From Arthrobacter sp. PM3 (GTDB lineage Bacteria > Actinomycetota > Actinomycetes > Actinomycetales > Micrococcaceae), in assembly GCF_003352915.1 (NCBI RefSeq), contig NZ_CP022314.1:1770917-1834916 (forward strand): a stretch of 64,000 bases of DNA. Direction: 5' to 3'. Both the position numbers and the translations under genes were made by a program. The notes beneath the pieces were generated by a model. It saw only the letters and a program-made list of their open reading frames with translations. It was not told the origin of the DNA and did no database searches. Positions 1 to 8,438 of this stretch are shown in pieces (the first letter of the stretch is position 1; each line of letters opens with the position of its first letter).

Positions 1-335
1 AGGCTCGCATCCAGCGCCCGGCGGATGTGCAGCGCCGAGAGTTTGGACTCATTGGGCCGGTCCGTCATGGTGCCGAACAGCTTGGTGGCCAGCACCGTGC
101 GCTCACGGCGCTCGCCGCCTTGGGCAAACCAGCGCCCGAGTATTTCCTCGGTCCAGCCGCGGTGGCTCGAGCCGCCGTACACGTTGGCGGTATCGACGAA
201 GTTGATGCCGGCGGCCTGCGCGGTGTCCAAAATGGCGAAGGCATCCGCCTCCTCGGTCTGCTGGCCAAAGTTCATCGTGCCCAGGCACAGCCGCGAGACC
301 GTCAGGCCGGAGCGGCCCAAATGCGTATAGCGCAC
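1..335 (-). CDS. Aldo/keto reductase, N-terminal part (cut by window edge)
   Basis: NAD(P)H-dependent oxidoreductase of the aldo/keto reductase superfamily; the C-terminal two thirds lie outside the window. The GTG start at 335 has a GGAGAGGAG ribosome binding site just upstream. The translation begins VRYTHLGRSGLTVSRLCLG, the usual first beta strand and cofactor loop. The catalytic tetrad residues in view are the Asp of FVDTA, the Tyr of NVYGG and the Lys of LATKLFG. The closest general type is the YajO/YhdN-like group, whose substrates are usually unknown. The reading frame is not a clean track ORF because it has no stop inside the window. Confidence 0.85.
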   Translation of the reverse strand, partial: MRYTHLGRSGLTVSRLCLGTMNFGQQTEEADAFAILDTAQAAGINFVDTANVYGGSSHRGWTEEILGRWFAQGGERRERTVLATKLFGTMTDRPNESKLSALHIRRALDAS

Positions 336-435
336 GAAGCGCTCCTCTCCGCCCTGACCTCCTCTGCCCTGACGTGTAGCGGGTTCCCCTCCGAAGCCGG
401 TCCGGCACGCGCCGGACCGGCTAGGGAAGCTGGTA

Positions 436-645
436 TCAGCGCTCCAGGCGGAACCCGAGCTTGATGGTGACCTGCCAGTCGGCGACCTGGCCGTTTTCGA
501 GGTGGCCGCGGATTTCCTTCACCTCGAACCAGTCGAGGTTCCGCAGGGTCTTGGCGGCCTCTGCAATGCCGTTCCGGACGGCGGCATCGATGCCCTCGCT
601 CGAGGTCCCGACAATTTCAGAAATGCTGTAAGTGTGATTAGACAA
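436..645 (-). CDS. Dodecin family flavin-binding protein
   Basis: Small 69-residue protein of the dodecin family, which forms hollow dodecamers that store or buffer riboflavin, FMN or related flavins in the cytoplasm. The full-length match includes the N-terminal strand HTYSISEIVGTS, the helix SEGIDAAVRNGIAEA with the typical AxxxGI pattern, and the strand LDWFEVKEIRGHLENG, which carries the Trp that stacks on flavin. It ends VTIKLGFRLER as in characterised dodecins. It is monocistronic, and a GAGGAGCGAAG ribosome binding site precedes the ATG. Confidence 0.93.
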   Translation of the reverse strand: MSNHTYSISEIVGTSSEGIDAAVRNGIAEAAKTLRNLDWFEVKEIRGHLENGQVADWQVTIKLGFRLER

Positions 646-697
646 CTTCGCTCCTCGTGATCGCCATCGATGCCCGGCTGCGGGCCGTTCCTGCAGA

Positions 698-1627
698 CTA
701 GCCGACGGAACCCGGCCGGACTAGGGGTGTGGAAGCGGGAAGCCCGGGGAGCGGGCCCGGCAGCGGACGTTTGGCCTGCCGGGGCGCGGGTTCGGCGCGC
801 GGCCGGATCCGGCTCACCATCCAAGGCAACATGTAGTGCGCCACCCATGCCAGGTCGCCGGCCCGGTTTTCCCGCCAGTTGCCGGGCGGCATCGGCCGCG
901 GCTCAAGCGGCAAAAGCCGGTGGGGCACGCTAAGGGTGTCCAGGACCATGGTGGCGATTGTGTGGTGCCCCAGGGGCGAAAAATGGAGACGGTCCGGATC
1001 CCACATCCGGGGATCGCTCAGCTGCCGCAGGGCCCACAGATCGGCGATGACACTGTTGTGCCGCCCGGCGATGACGCGGATATGTTCATTGAACACCGCG
1101 ACCTTGCCCCGCATGTGCCCAAAGACGGGGGTTTCGCCCCAGTCCGGTCCCGTAAACAAGACCACAGTGGCCCCGGTAGCCGAGAGCGCAGCCACGGCAT
1201 CGTCCAGGGTGGCGGCCATCCGGTCGGGATCGCCGCGGTGGAACACGATATCGTTGCCGCCGGCCGAGAGGGTGACGAGGTCCGGTTTGAGGCTCAGTGC
1301 CGGCCCGAGCTGCTGGTCGAAGATGTCGCGCATGACCAGTCCGCTGATGGCCAGATTGGCGTAGCCGAACCCGCCGTGCCCATCGCCGAGTTCTTCGGCC
1401 ACGCGGTCCGCCCAGCCCCGCATGCCGCCCGGGCTCAGGGGCTCCGGGTCTCCGACGCCGGCTGTGAAGGAATCTCCCAGGGCGACGTAGCGGCTCCATG
1501 CTTGTGCATTCCGGCCGTCTGATTGCCCACGTGCGGCCCCCTGGCTCCGCACGTCCCGCGCCCCCGGGGCGGGGTTGGTGGAGCCGGTATGGCCGGCGTC
1601 CGGCTCGAGGAACCTAGCGGCGTTCAC
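698..1627 (-). CDS. SGNH/GDSL-type hydrolase
   Basis: Esterase/lipase-like SGNH hydrolase of 309 residues. Block I is RYVALGDSFTAGVGD (nucleophile Ser). Block II Gly lies in FGYANLAISG, block III Asn in TLSAGGNDIVF, and the C-terminal Asp-x-x-His pair in WDPDRLHFSPLGH. No signal peptide is evident, so it is probably cytoplasmic. The first 45 residues before block I are low-complexity, and the GTG at 1627 has a weak ribosome binding site, so the true start may be further in. The physiological substrate cannot be read from sequence. The 5' end lies next to a hairpin and the divergent CsoR-type gene. Confidence 0.85.
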   Translation of the reverse strand: MNAARFLEPDAGHTGSTNPAPGARDVRSQGAARGQSDGRNAQAWSRYVALGDSFTAGVGDPEPLSPGGMRGWADRVAEELGDGHGGFGYANLAISGLVMRDIFDQQLGPALSLKPDLVTLSAGGNDIVFHRGDPDRMAATLDDAVAALSATGATVVLFTGPDWGETPVFGHMRGKVAVFNEHIRVIAGRHNSVIADLWALRQLSDPRMWDPDRLHFSPLGHHTIATMVLDTLSVPHRLLPLEPRPMPPGNWRENRAGDLAWVAHYMLPWMVSRIRPRAEPAPRQAKRPLPGPLPGLPASTPLVRPGSVG

Positions 1628-1655
1628 ATCACCAGCAATACGCCGATAATCTATG

Positions 1656-2040
<385 letters not shown>

Positions 2041-2097
2041 GCCGCGCAAGGTTACGGGCCGGCGCATGGCCAGCCCGCGCAGGTTTCCGGACCCCCG

Positions 2098-2859
2098 TCA
2101 GGCGGTAGCTTCGCCCAGGACGTAGGTCTTCAGGTCATCAAGGGTCTGCTGCATATGTGCGTCCATGGCGTCCCTGGCCCGGTGCGGGTCCCTTGAGGCC
2201 AGGGCGTCCACGATGTTCTGGTGGTGCCTGATGGCATGTTCCTGGATGTCCGGCACCTTGGAGGTTTCCGTCCGCCGCTTTTCCAGGATGCGGTGCAGCG
2301 GCTCGAACAAGACGGCGACGAACACGTTCTCCGAAGCCTGCAGGATGAGGTCGTGGAAGGCGAGGTCCGCCTCGACGAAGGCCGCGAGGTCGCTTTCCTT
2401 GTGCGCCGCCCGCATCTTTTCGACGTCCGCGCGGAGGGCCCGGATGTCCGGATCCGCCATCCGCGTCGCGGCCAGTTCGCAGGCGCCGGTTTCCAGCATC
2501 CGGCGAAGCTCGATGAGCTGAATGGCGGCGGCGGCATCGTCCGTGCCTTCCGAGGCCGCCCGCAGCACGGCGTCCAGCGAGCCCCAGCGGCTGACGGGGT
2601 TGACGAACGTTCCGCGGCCGCGCTCCACGCTCAGGATCCGCTGGGCCTCAAGGGTCTTCATGGCCTCGCGCACGGTCATCCGGCTGACCTCGTGCCGGGA
2701 GCTCAGTTCCAGTTCGCCAGGGACGCTCGCGCCGGGCGGGAATTCGCCGGCAATGATCCGGTCCAGCAGTTCGTCGGCCACTACGCCGACCAGCGATTTC
2801 CTAGCCAATTCTCCCCGTCCAGCGACCTGCTTTGCCTGATGCTCTTCCCTGTTGGCCAA
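2098..2859 (-). CDS. FadR-subfamily GntR transcriptional regulator
   Basis: GntR-type repressor. The winged helix (about residues 22-90) contains GEFPPGASVPGELELS and SRMTVREAMKTLEAQRILSV. An all-helical FCD effector domain follows (about 110-240), with the metal/ligand-binding pattern DLAFHDLILQASEN and a later IRHHQNIVDAL. It is transcribed away from the sugar-acid operon and very probably represses it, using a sugar acid or pathway intermediate as inducer. The longest frame begins with TTG at 2859. A second TTG at 2808 lies just after GGGGAGAA, so the true N-terminus may be 17 residues shorter. Confidence 0.9.
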   Translation of the reverse strand: MANREEHQAKQVAGRGELARKSLVGVVADELLDRIIAGEFPPGASVPGELELSSRHEVSRMTVREAMKTLEAQRILSVERGRGTFVNPVSRWGSLDAVLRAASEGTDDAAAAIQLIELRRMLETGACELAATRMADPDIRALRADVEKMRAAHKESDLAAFVEADLAFHDLILQASENVFVAVLFEPLHRILEKRRTETSKVPDIQEHAIRHHQNIVDALASRDPHRARDAMDAHMQQTLDDLKTYVLGEATA

Positions 2860-2907
2860 GTCTACTTGCGCGTCGTTGTGCCATATGCCACACTAGCATT
2901 CAGATGC

Positions 2908-2924
2908 AAGATGTCTGACATCTT
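2908..2924. promoter_or_regulatory. Palindromic operator for the GntR/FadR regulator
   Basis: AAGATGTCTGACATCTT is a perfect 17-bp palindrome (8-bp arms, one central base) in the 132-bp gap between the divergent regulator and kinase genes. The core TGTCTGACA matches the usual FadR-subfamily GntR operator style. It lies 67 bases before the kinase start. A 7-bp hairpin (GCGGCTC 2936-2942, GAGCCGC 2948-2954) follows in the leader. Confidence 0.75.
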
Positions 2925-2991
2925 ACATTTTGGCCGCGGCTCCGGCAGAGCCGCAGCTCTTCACCGATACATCCACACAACGGAGTGCATA

Positions 2992-4521
2992 GTGACCCTC
3001 GAAGCAGACGTGCTGGCCGCCTTCCCCGCGGAAGTACAGATCCCCGCCCGGCTAGTGGCAGACAGCGTGGCGGCCTCGTCCGAGGCGTCTCCCCGCGTCC
3101 TGGTTGTGCTCGACGACGATCCCACCGGCACCCAGTCCGTGGCGGATCTCGCGGTCCTCACCCGCTGGGACGTCGCGGATTTCACCTGGGCTTTCACCCA
3201 CATCCGCGAGAACCAGACCAAGCCGGCGGTCTACGTGCTCACCAACACCCGCAGCCTGGACCCGGCTGAAGCCGCGGCCCGCAACGAGGAAATCGTGCGC
3301 AACGCGCTGGCCGCCGCAGCAGGCAACGTGCGGTTGGGCTTCGTCAGCCGCAGCGACTCCACCCTTCGCGGCCACTACCCGCTGGAACCTGACGTCATCG
3401 CCGCCACCGTGGCCGCCGAAACCGGCGAGGCCACCGACGGCGTCGTGATCGTTCCGGCCTTCCCGGACGCCGGGCGGGTCACCATCGGCGGCGTCCACTA
3501 CATGCGCGGCACCGGGGACGACGCCGGCAGGCTCACCCCCGTGGCAGAGACCGAATTCGCCAAGGACGCAAGCTTCGGCTTCGCCAACTCCGAGATGGCC
3601 AAGTACGTGGAGGAGAAGTCGCAGGGCCGGTTCCCCGCCGGCGACGTGATCGTCCTGGACCTGAACATCATCCGCGCCGGCGCCTCCGCCCAGGACCCGG
3701 CCATCTCCGCCAAGGCCATCGCCGACGCCATCGAGTCCGCCACCAACTCCACCCCGATCGTGGCGGACATCGTGACCGAGAACGACTTCCGCGCCCTGGC
3801 GCTCGGCCTCGAGGAAGCAGAACGCCGCGGCAAGAAGCTGCTCTACCGCGTGGGGCCGCCGTTTGTCCGCGGCCGCATCGGCCAGGAAATCCGGACGGCC
3901 CTCACCTCCGAGGAAGCCTACGAAGGCAACACGCCCTCCACGGCCGGCGGCCTGATCGTGGTCGGCTCGCACGTGGGCCTCACCACCCGCCAACTCAACG
4001 TCCTCACGGCGGAGCACAGCTCGGCGCGCATCATCGAGATCGATGTCGAGAAACTTGTTGCCGAAACCCACACAGCCGAAAACCACACAGCCGCCGGGAC
4101 CGACACCGAAGCTGACGCCTACATCGGAACCGTTGTGTCCGACGTCGTCGAGGCCCTTCACGGCGGCGACGTGATCGTCCACACGAGCCGCCTGCTCATC
4201 AAGACCGACGACGCCGCCGAAAGCCTGCGGATCGCCCGCACCGTCTCCGCCGCCGTCGTCGCTGTTGTGAACCGGACGCTGAAGACCTTCCCGCCCCGCT
4301 TCGTGATCGCTAAGGGCGGCATCACGTCCTCGGACGTCGCCGCGCACGGCCTGGAAATCCGCCACGCGATCGTCCGCGGACCCATGCTGCCGGGCATCGT
4401 CAGCCTGTGGGAGCCGGTGGACGGCCCGGCGAAGGGCATCCCGTACATCGTGTTCGCCGGCAACGTCGGCGATGACGAGTCCCTCGCCCAGGTCACCCGC
4501 AAGCTCAGCAACACCTTCTAA
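2992..4521 (+). CDS. otnK: Four-carbon acid sugar kinase (DUF1537, OtnK/DenK type)
   Basis: ATP-dependent kinase of the DUF1537 family, which phosphorylates 3-keto-tetronates (oxidised threonate/erythronate) or tetronates at C4. The 509 residues match the family size. The N-terminal substrate domain contains VLDDDPTGTQSVADL and later SRSDSTLRGHYPLE, both family hallmarks. The C-terminal ATP-binding domain contains IAKGGITSSDVA and PGIVSLWE. The GTG at 2992 was chosen because GGAG sits 6 bases upstream and the family N-terminus follows; the open frame runs far upstream only as a shadow of the regulator gene. It is first in a four-gene operon. Confidence 0.9.
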   Translation: MTLEADVLAAFPAEVQIPARLVADSVAASSEASPRVLVVLDDDPTGTQSVADLAVLTRWDVADFTWAFTHIRENQTKPAVYVLTNTRSLDPAEAAARNEEIVRNALAAAAGNVRLGFVSRSDSTLRGHYPLEPDVIAATVAAETGEATDGVVIVPAFPDAGRVTIGGVHYMRGTGDDAGRLTPVAETEFAKDASFGFANSEMAKYVEEKSQGRFPAGDVIVLDLNIIRAGASAQDPAISAKAIADAIESATNSTPIVADIVTENDFRALALGLEEAERRGKKLLYRVGPPFVRGRIGQEIRTALTSEEAYEGNTPSTAGGLIVVGSHVGLTTRQLNVLTAEHSSARIIEIDVEKLVAETHTAENHTAAGTDTEADAYIGTVVSDVVEALHGGDVIVHTSRLLIKTDDAAESLRIARTVSAAVVAVVNRTLKTFPPRFVIAKGGITSSDVAAHGLEIRHAIVRGPMLPGIVSLWEPVDGPAKGIPYIVFAGNVGDDESLAQVTRKLSNTF

Positions 4522-4559
4522 GCCTCCCGCCCCACCTTTCGATTTCACTGGAGAACACC

Positions 4560-5459
4560 ATGACCACCGATTACCAAGTCACCGTTCTGGGCCTGGGCGC
4601 CATGGGACTGCCCATGGCGGCGCGCCTCGCCACCCGGCTGACCGTCCACGGCTTCGACATCGCCGAGGCGCGGCTGGCGCTCGCCGCGGACGCCGGCGTC
4701 CGCACTTTCGGCTCCGCCCGTGAGGCCGCCGAAGGCGCCGACGCACTGCTGCTGGCAGTGCGCAACGGCGAGCAGCTGGACGACGTGCTCTTCGGCGAAA
4801 ACGGCGTGGCCTCCGTGCTGAAGCCCGGCGCCGTCGTGATCCTCGGCAGCACTGTGGGCACCGACGCCATTCCGGCCACCGTTGCCCGTCTCGCCGAATA
4901 CGGCGTTGCCCTGGTGGACGCACCCCTGTCCGGCGGCCCCAAGCGCGCCGGTGAAGGCGACCTCCTGATCGTTGTGGGCGCCGAGCCGGTGGCCCTCAAG
5001 ACCGCCCGCCCCGTCCTGGAGCTCCTGGCCTCCACCCTGACGATCGTGGGGGACAAGCCCGGCGACGGCCAGGCCCTCAAGACCGTCAACCAGCTGCTCT
5101 GCGGCGTCCACATCGCCGCCGCCGCCGAGGCCATGGCGCTGGCCGACGCCCTCGGCCTGGACCAGGCCAAGACCCTCGCGGCCCTCGAGGCCGGCGCAGC
5201 GGGCTCCTTCATGCTCTCCAACCGCGGCCCGCGCATCCTCGAGGCCTACACTGAAAACGGGGCCGAAGTCCTCAGCCGCCTGGACATCTTCGTCAAGGAC
5301 ATGGGGATCGTCGGCAAGGCGACCCGCGCGGCCGGCCTGGCCGCCCCCGTCGCCGCCGCAGCAGAGCAGCTCTACCTCCTCGGCCAGGCCCAGGGCCTCG
5401 CCGCCGCTGATGACTCCGCCGTCATCAAGGTTGTCGCACCGACCAAGCGCACCGCCTGA
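4560..5459 (+). CDS. ltnD: NAD(P)-dependent beta-hydroxyacid dehydrogenase (LtnD-like)
   Basis: 299-residue member of the 3-hydroxyisobutyrate dehydrogenase family. The Rossmann fold begins VTVLGLGAMGLPMAARLA. The substrate loop VDAPLSGGPKRAGEGDLLIVVG and the helix GDGQALKTVNQLLCG, carrying the catalytic Lys, are both present. Next to a DUF1537 kinase, the likely reaction is oxidation of threonate or a related tetronate to the 2- or 3-keto acid that the kinase then phosphorylates. ATG at 4560 follows CTGGAGAACACC, 38 bases after the kinase stop, so co-transcription is expected. Confidence 0.88.
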   Translation: MTTDYQVTVLGLGAMGLPMAARLATRLTVHGFDIAEARLALAADAGVRTFGSAREAAEGADALLLAVRNGEQLDDVLFGENGVASVLKPGAVVILGSTVGTDAIPATVARLAEYGVALVDAPLSGGPKRAGEGDLLIVVGAEPVALKTARPVLELLASTLTIVGDKPGDGQALKTVNQLLCGVHIAAAAEAMALADALGLDQAKTLAALEAGAAGSFMLSNRGPRILEAYTENGAEVLSRLDIFVKDMGIVGKATRAAGLAAPVAAAAEQLYLLGQAQGLAAADDSAVIKVVAPTKRTA

Positions 5460-5476
5460 CCCTTAGCCCCCCGACG

Positions 5477-5510
5477 CCGTCGACGGCGGTCCCCCCTCCG
5501 CCGTCGACGG
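5477..5510. repeat. Intercistronic 13-bp hairpin
   Basis: CCGTCGACGGCGG (5477-5489) and CCGCCGTCGACGG (5498-5510) form a perfect 13-bp stem with an 8-base loop between the dehydrogenase and permease genes. A smaller stem (TCGACG 5526-5531, CGTCGA 5539-5544) follows. No T-run follows, so this is not a classical terminator. It could stabilise the upstream mRNA segment or attenuate permease expression. Confidence 0.6.
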
Positions 5511-5575
5511 ACTCCTCGCCCCCTCTCGACGCCTGACTCGTCGAACGACCTTCCTGTCAAAGGAGACAAGCCTTC

Positions 5576-7042
5576 ATGACCCCCCTGCTCAACCCCCTGA
5601 TGGTGCGCGCCGCCGACGCGCCCGTCATCAAGCCCGCCGTGGAGCTGGGAACTCCGCTGCTGCTGACTATCGCGGTTGCCGGCGTCGCCCTGCTGCTGCT
5701 CATGATCATCCGCTTCAAGATCCAGGCCTTCGTGGCCCTGCTGACCGTCAGCATCCTGGTGGCCGTGGCGGCGCAGATCCCGCTCAAGGACGTTTTCACC
5801 GTGGTGGCCAACGGAGTGGGCAGCACCATGGGCAAGGTGGCCCTCCTGATCGCCCTCGGCGCCATCCTGGGCCGCATGATCGAAGTCTCCGGCGGCGTGC
5901 AGTCGCTCGCTGACCACTTCACCGCCAAGCTTGGTGCGACGCGGGTGGCCGTGGCCCTCACCGCCGTCGGCTTCCTTGTCGCGATTCCCGTCTTCTTCGA
6001 AGTCGGCATCATCGTCCTCGTGCCGATCGTCTACGCCTTCGCCAAGATCGCAAAAGTCCACCCGGTCAAGTTCGGCCTCCCCATGGCCGGCATCATGCTG
6101 GCCATCCACGTGGCCGTGCCGCCGCACCCGGGCATCGTGGCCGGCGCCGGTGTACTCGGCGCCGACATCGGACTGATCGCCCTGATCTCGCTGACGATCT
6201 GCGTGCCGCTGGGCTTCCTGTCCTACTGGGTCGCGTCCATCATGAACCGCAAGGACTACGACCTGCTGCCCTCCGTCAAGGCCCAGGTGGACGAGTTCGG
6301 CTCCAAGTCCCTGGTCCGCGTGGGCCATGAGGGCCCCGGCAGCAAGGCCATGGCCCCGCCCCGGCCCGGACTGATCATCTTCCTCATCGCCACCCCGATC
6401 GTGCTGATCCTCCTCGGCACCGTTGGCACCCTCGTGATCGACAAGAACAACTTCTGGTACGGCGTCGCCGCCTTCGTCGGCAACCCCGTCTTCGCGCTCC
6501 TCGTCGCCGTGGCGCTCTGCTTCTTCCTGCTGGCCGTCCGCCGCGGGTGGTCGCTGACGGACACCGGCGAAATCTTCGAAGGCGCCCTGCCTCCGATCGC
6601 TTCCATCCTCATGGTTGTTGCCGCCGGCGGCGTCTTCGGCAGCGTTCTGCAGGTCAGCGGAATCGGCAAGGCACTCTCCGAGTCCCTCGACACGCTCGGC
6701 GTGCCGCTGCTGCTGCTCGGCTTCATCATCTCGCTGGCCCTCCGCGCCGCCCAGGGCTCGGCCACCGTCGCGATTGTCACCACGGCCGGCCTGCTGTCCT
6801 CCGCTGTCGCCGGCGGCGGTTACACCCCGGCCCAGATTGCCGTGATCGTGATCGCGATCGGCTTCGGCGCGCTGGGGCTTTCGCACGTGACGGACGCCGG
6901 CTTCTGGGTCGTGGTGCGCTACTACGGCCTGACGGTCGCCGACGGCCTGCGCACCTGGACGGTACTCACCACGGTCCTCGGGCTCGCCGGTTTCGCCCTG
7001 ACGTTCGCGGCCTGGATCCTGGTGGGAGGCCTGAGCGCCTGA
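5576..7042 (+). CDS. GntP-family sugar-acid:proton symporter
   Basis: 488-residue polytopic inner-membrane permease of the gluconate transporter family, with about 12-14 hydrophobic segments. Recognisable segments are GKVALLIALGAILGRMIEVSG near residue 90, the PVFFEVGIIVLVPIVY helix, the AVPPHPGIVAGAGVLGADIG loop, and a C-terminal RAAQGSATVAIVTTAGLL. It follows the dehydrogenase gene by 116 bp and ends in an ATGA overlap with the aldolase. By context it imports the tetronate or aldonate degraded by this operon and would be the counterpart of YgbN. Confidence 0.92.
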   Translation: MTPLLNPLMVRAADAPVIKPAVELGTPLLLTIAVAGVALLLLMIIRFKIQAFVALLTVSILVAVAAQIPLKDVFTVVANGVGSTMGKVALLIALGAILGRMIEVSGGVQSLADHFTAKLGATRVAVALTAVGFLVAIPVFFEVGIIVLVPIVYAFAKIAKVHPVKFGLPMAGIMLAIHVAVPPHPGIVAGAGVLGADIGLIALISLTICVPLGFLSYWVASIMNRKDYDLLPSVKAQVDEFGSKSLVRVGHEGPGSKAMAPPRPGLIIFLIATPIVLILLGTVGTLVIDKNNFWYGVAAFVGNPVFALLVAVALCFFLLAVRRGWSLTDTGEIFEGALPPIASILMVVAAGGVFGSVLQVSGIGKALSESLDTLGVPLLLLGFIISLALRAAQGSATVAIVTTAGLLSSAVAGGGYTPAQIAVIVIAIGFGALGLSHVTDAGFWVVVRYYGLTVADGLRTWTVLTTVLGLAGFALTFAAWILVGGLSA

Positions 7043-7926
7043 TGCGTGCCCGACTCGACACCCTGGTCAGTGCCGCCCTGCAGCAGGGCTCGGCGGTGCC
7101 CGCGTTCACCTGCTACGACTTCACCACCGCACTCGCCGTGGTGGCGGCGGCCGAGGAATCCGGGCGGGGCGCCATCCTGCTTGTCGCGCCCAAGACGGCG
7201 GCCACGCCGAACGGGCTGCGGCTGATCGCCGCCCTCCGCGGACTTGCCGATGCCGCCGCCGTGCCCGTCGCGGTGCAACTGGACCATGCCGCCGACCCGA
7301 AGGTGATCGCCGACGCCGTCAGCGCCGGGGCCGACTCGGTGCTGGTCGACGGCTCCGCGCTGCCGTACGAGGACAACATTGCCCTGGTCCGGAGCGTCCG
7401 TGAAGACCTGGCGGCACAGGGGCACGACGTGGTGATCGAGGCCGAACTCGGCGGACTCGCCGGGGACGAGGACCGGGCCTTCGAGGCCGACGGCGCCGGC
7501 CACGCCCCGGGCAGTTTGGAGCCGGACGCGGCAGCCGGCCTCACGGACTCCGGCCAGGTGGAGGACTTCGTGGCCCGCACCGGTGCTCAGTTGCTGGCCG
7601 TGGCCGTGGGCAATGTCCATGGAAAGTACAAGGGCGAGCCCCGGCTGCGCTGGGACGTGCTGCAGGACATCGCCGTGCGGACCCGGATCCCGCTGGTCCT
7701 GCACGGCGCCTCCGGCATTCCGGCGGAGGAACTGGTCAAGGCCGCCGCGATGAACGTCGGCAAGGTCAACTTCAACACCGAACTGCGCACCGGCGTCCTG
7801 ACGGTCCTCGAGGAGCAGACCGCCGCCCACCGGGCCGACGGCGAGAACCTGCAGGCGCTCCTGGGCCTGTGGGACGGCTCCGCCCGGACGTTCGCGGCCA
7901 CCGCCCTGGCGACGCTCTCGCGCTAA
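7042..7926 (+). CDS. Class II (Zn-dependent) ketose-bisphosphate aldolase
   Basis: 294-residue aldolase of the FbaA/GatY/KbaY family. Visible hallmarks are PAFTCYDFTT near the N-terminus, the catalytic and metal-binding VQLDHAAD, VVIEAELGGLAGDED, the metal-binding His in VGNVHGKY, LVLHGASGIP, and the phosphate-binding VGKVNFNTELR. It starts inside the permease stop codon, so the two are translationally coupled. In characterised ygb-type operons this position is held by OtnC, a class II aldolase-fold decarboxylase of the FucA/AraD type, so a retro-aldol step here implies a variant pathway. The substrate is unknown. Confidence 0.87.
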   Translation: MRARLDTLVSAALQQGSAVPAFTCYDFTTALAVVAAAEESGRGAILLVAPKTAATPNGLRLIAALRGLADAAAVPVAVQLDHAADPKVIADAVSAGADSVLVDGSALPYEDNIALVRSVREDLAAQGHDVVIEAELGGLAGDEDRAFEADGAGHAPGSLEPDAAAGLTDSGQVEDFVARTGAQLLAVAVGNVHGKYKGEPRLRWDVLQDIAVRTRIPLVLHGASGIPAEELVKAAAMNVGKVNFNTELRTGVLTVLEEQTAAHRADGENLQALLGLWDGSARTFAATALATLSR

Positions 7927-7955
7927 GCGCCCACACGGGAGGCTAGGATCAGACC

Positions 7956-8348
7956 ATGATCCTGGCCTCCCTCGGGTTCGCCCTCGCGGCGGCCCTGCTG
8001 CACGTCTACATCTTCACGATGGAGGCCATCACCTGGACACGGCCCGCCACGTGGAAGCGGTTCGGCATCGCGTCGCAGGCAGATGCCGATACCACGCGTC
8101 CGCTGGCCTACAACCAGGGCTTCTACAATCTGTTCCTCGCCGCTGGCGCCCTGGCCGGCACCGGGGCCGTTGCGCTGGGCCACCCTGCCGTGGGCTGGAC
8201 GCTGGTCTTCTACGCCTGCGGCTCCATGCTCCTGGCCTCGATCGTCCTCGCCCTGAGCGGCGGGAAGTACCTCCGTGCCGCGGCCACGCAGGGCACGACG
8301 CCGCTGCTCGCCGTCGTCCTCGGAACACTGGGGCTGCTCACCGCCTGA
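7956..8348 (+). CDS. DUF1304 integral membrane protein
   Basis: 130-residue protein with four hydrophobic segments (about residues 3-22, 48-72, 76-98 and 110-128). The family pattern HVYIFTMEAITWTRPATWKRF and AYNQGFYNLFLA is intact. DUF1304 proteins are short membrane proteins of unknown function, widespread in actinobacteria and proteobacteria. GGGAGG lies 13 bases before the ATG. It sits 29 bp after the aldolase gene but is probably not functionally tied to it. Confidence 0.9.
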   Translation: MILASLGFALAAALLHVYIFTMEAITWTRPATWKRFGIASQADADTTRPLAYNQGFYNLFLAAGALAGTGAVALGHPAVGWTLVFYACGSMLLASIVLALSGGKYLRAAATQGTTPLLAVVLGTLGLLTA

Positions 8349-8438
8349 CTGCCGCGTCCCGCCCCGGACCGCCCCGGCGTCCCGCGGCGGAGACCCGGGC
8401 CGTAGTACCCCTCGCCGTCGGCCGCCCGAAGGCCGACA

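Noticed and set aside
2221..2991. Upstream extension of the kinase frame
   Set aside because: The extra 257 residues overlap the regulator gene antisense; the GTG at 2992 has a ribosome binding site and the family N-terminus begins there.
5372..6886. 504-residue minus-strand frame antisense to the GntP gene
   Set aside because: Its Asp/Gly/His-rich composition is the reverse shadow of a hydrophobic membrane protein.
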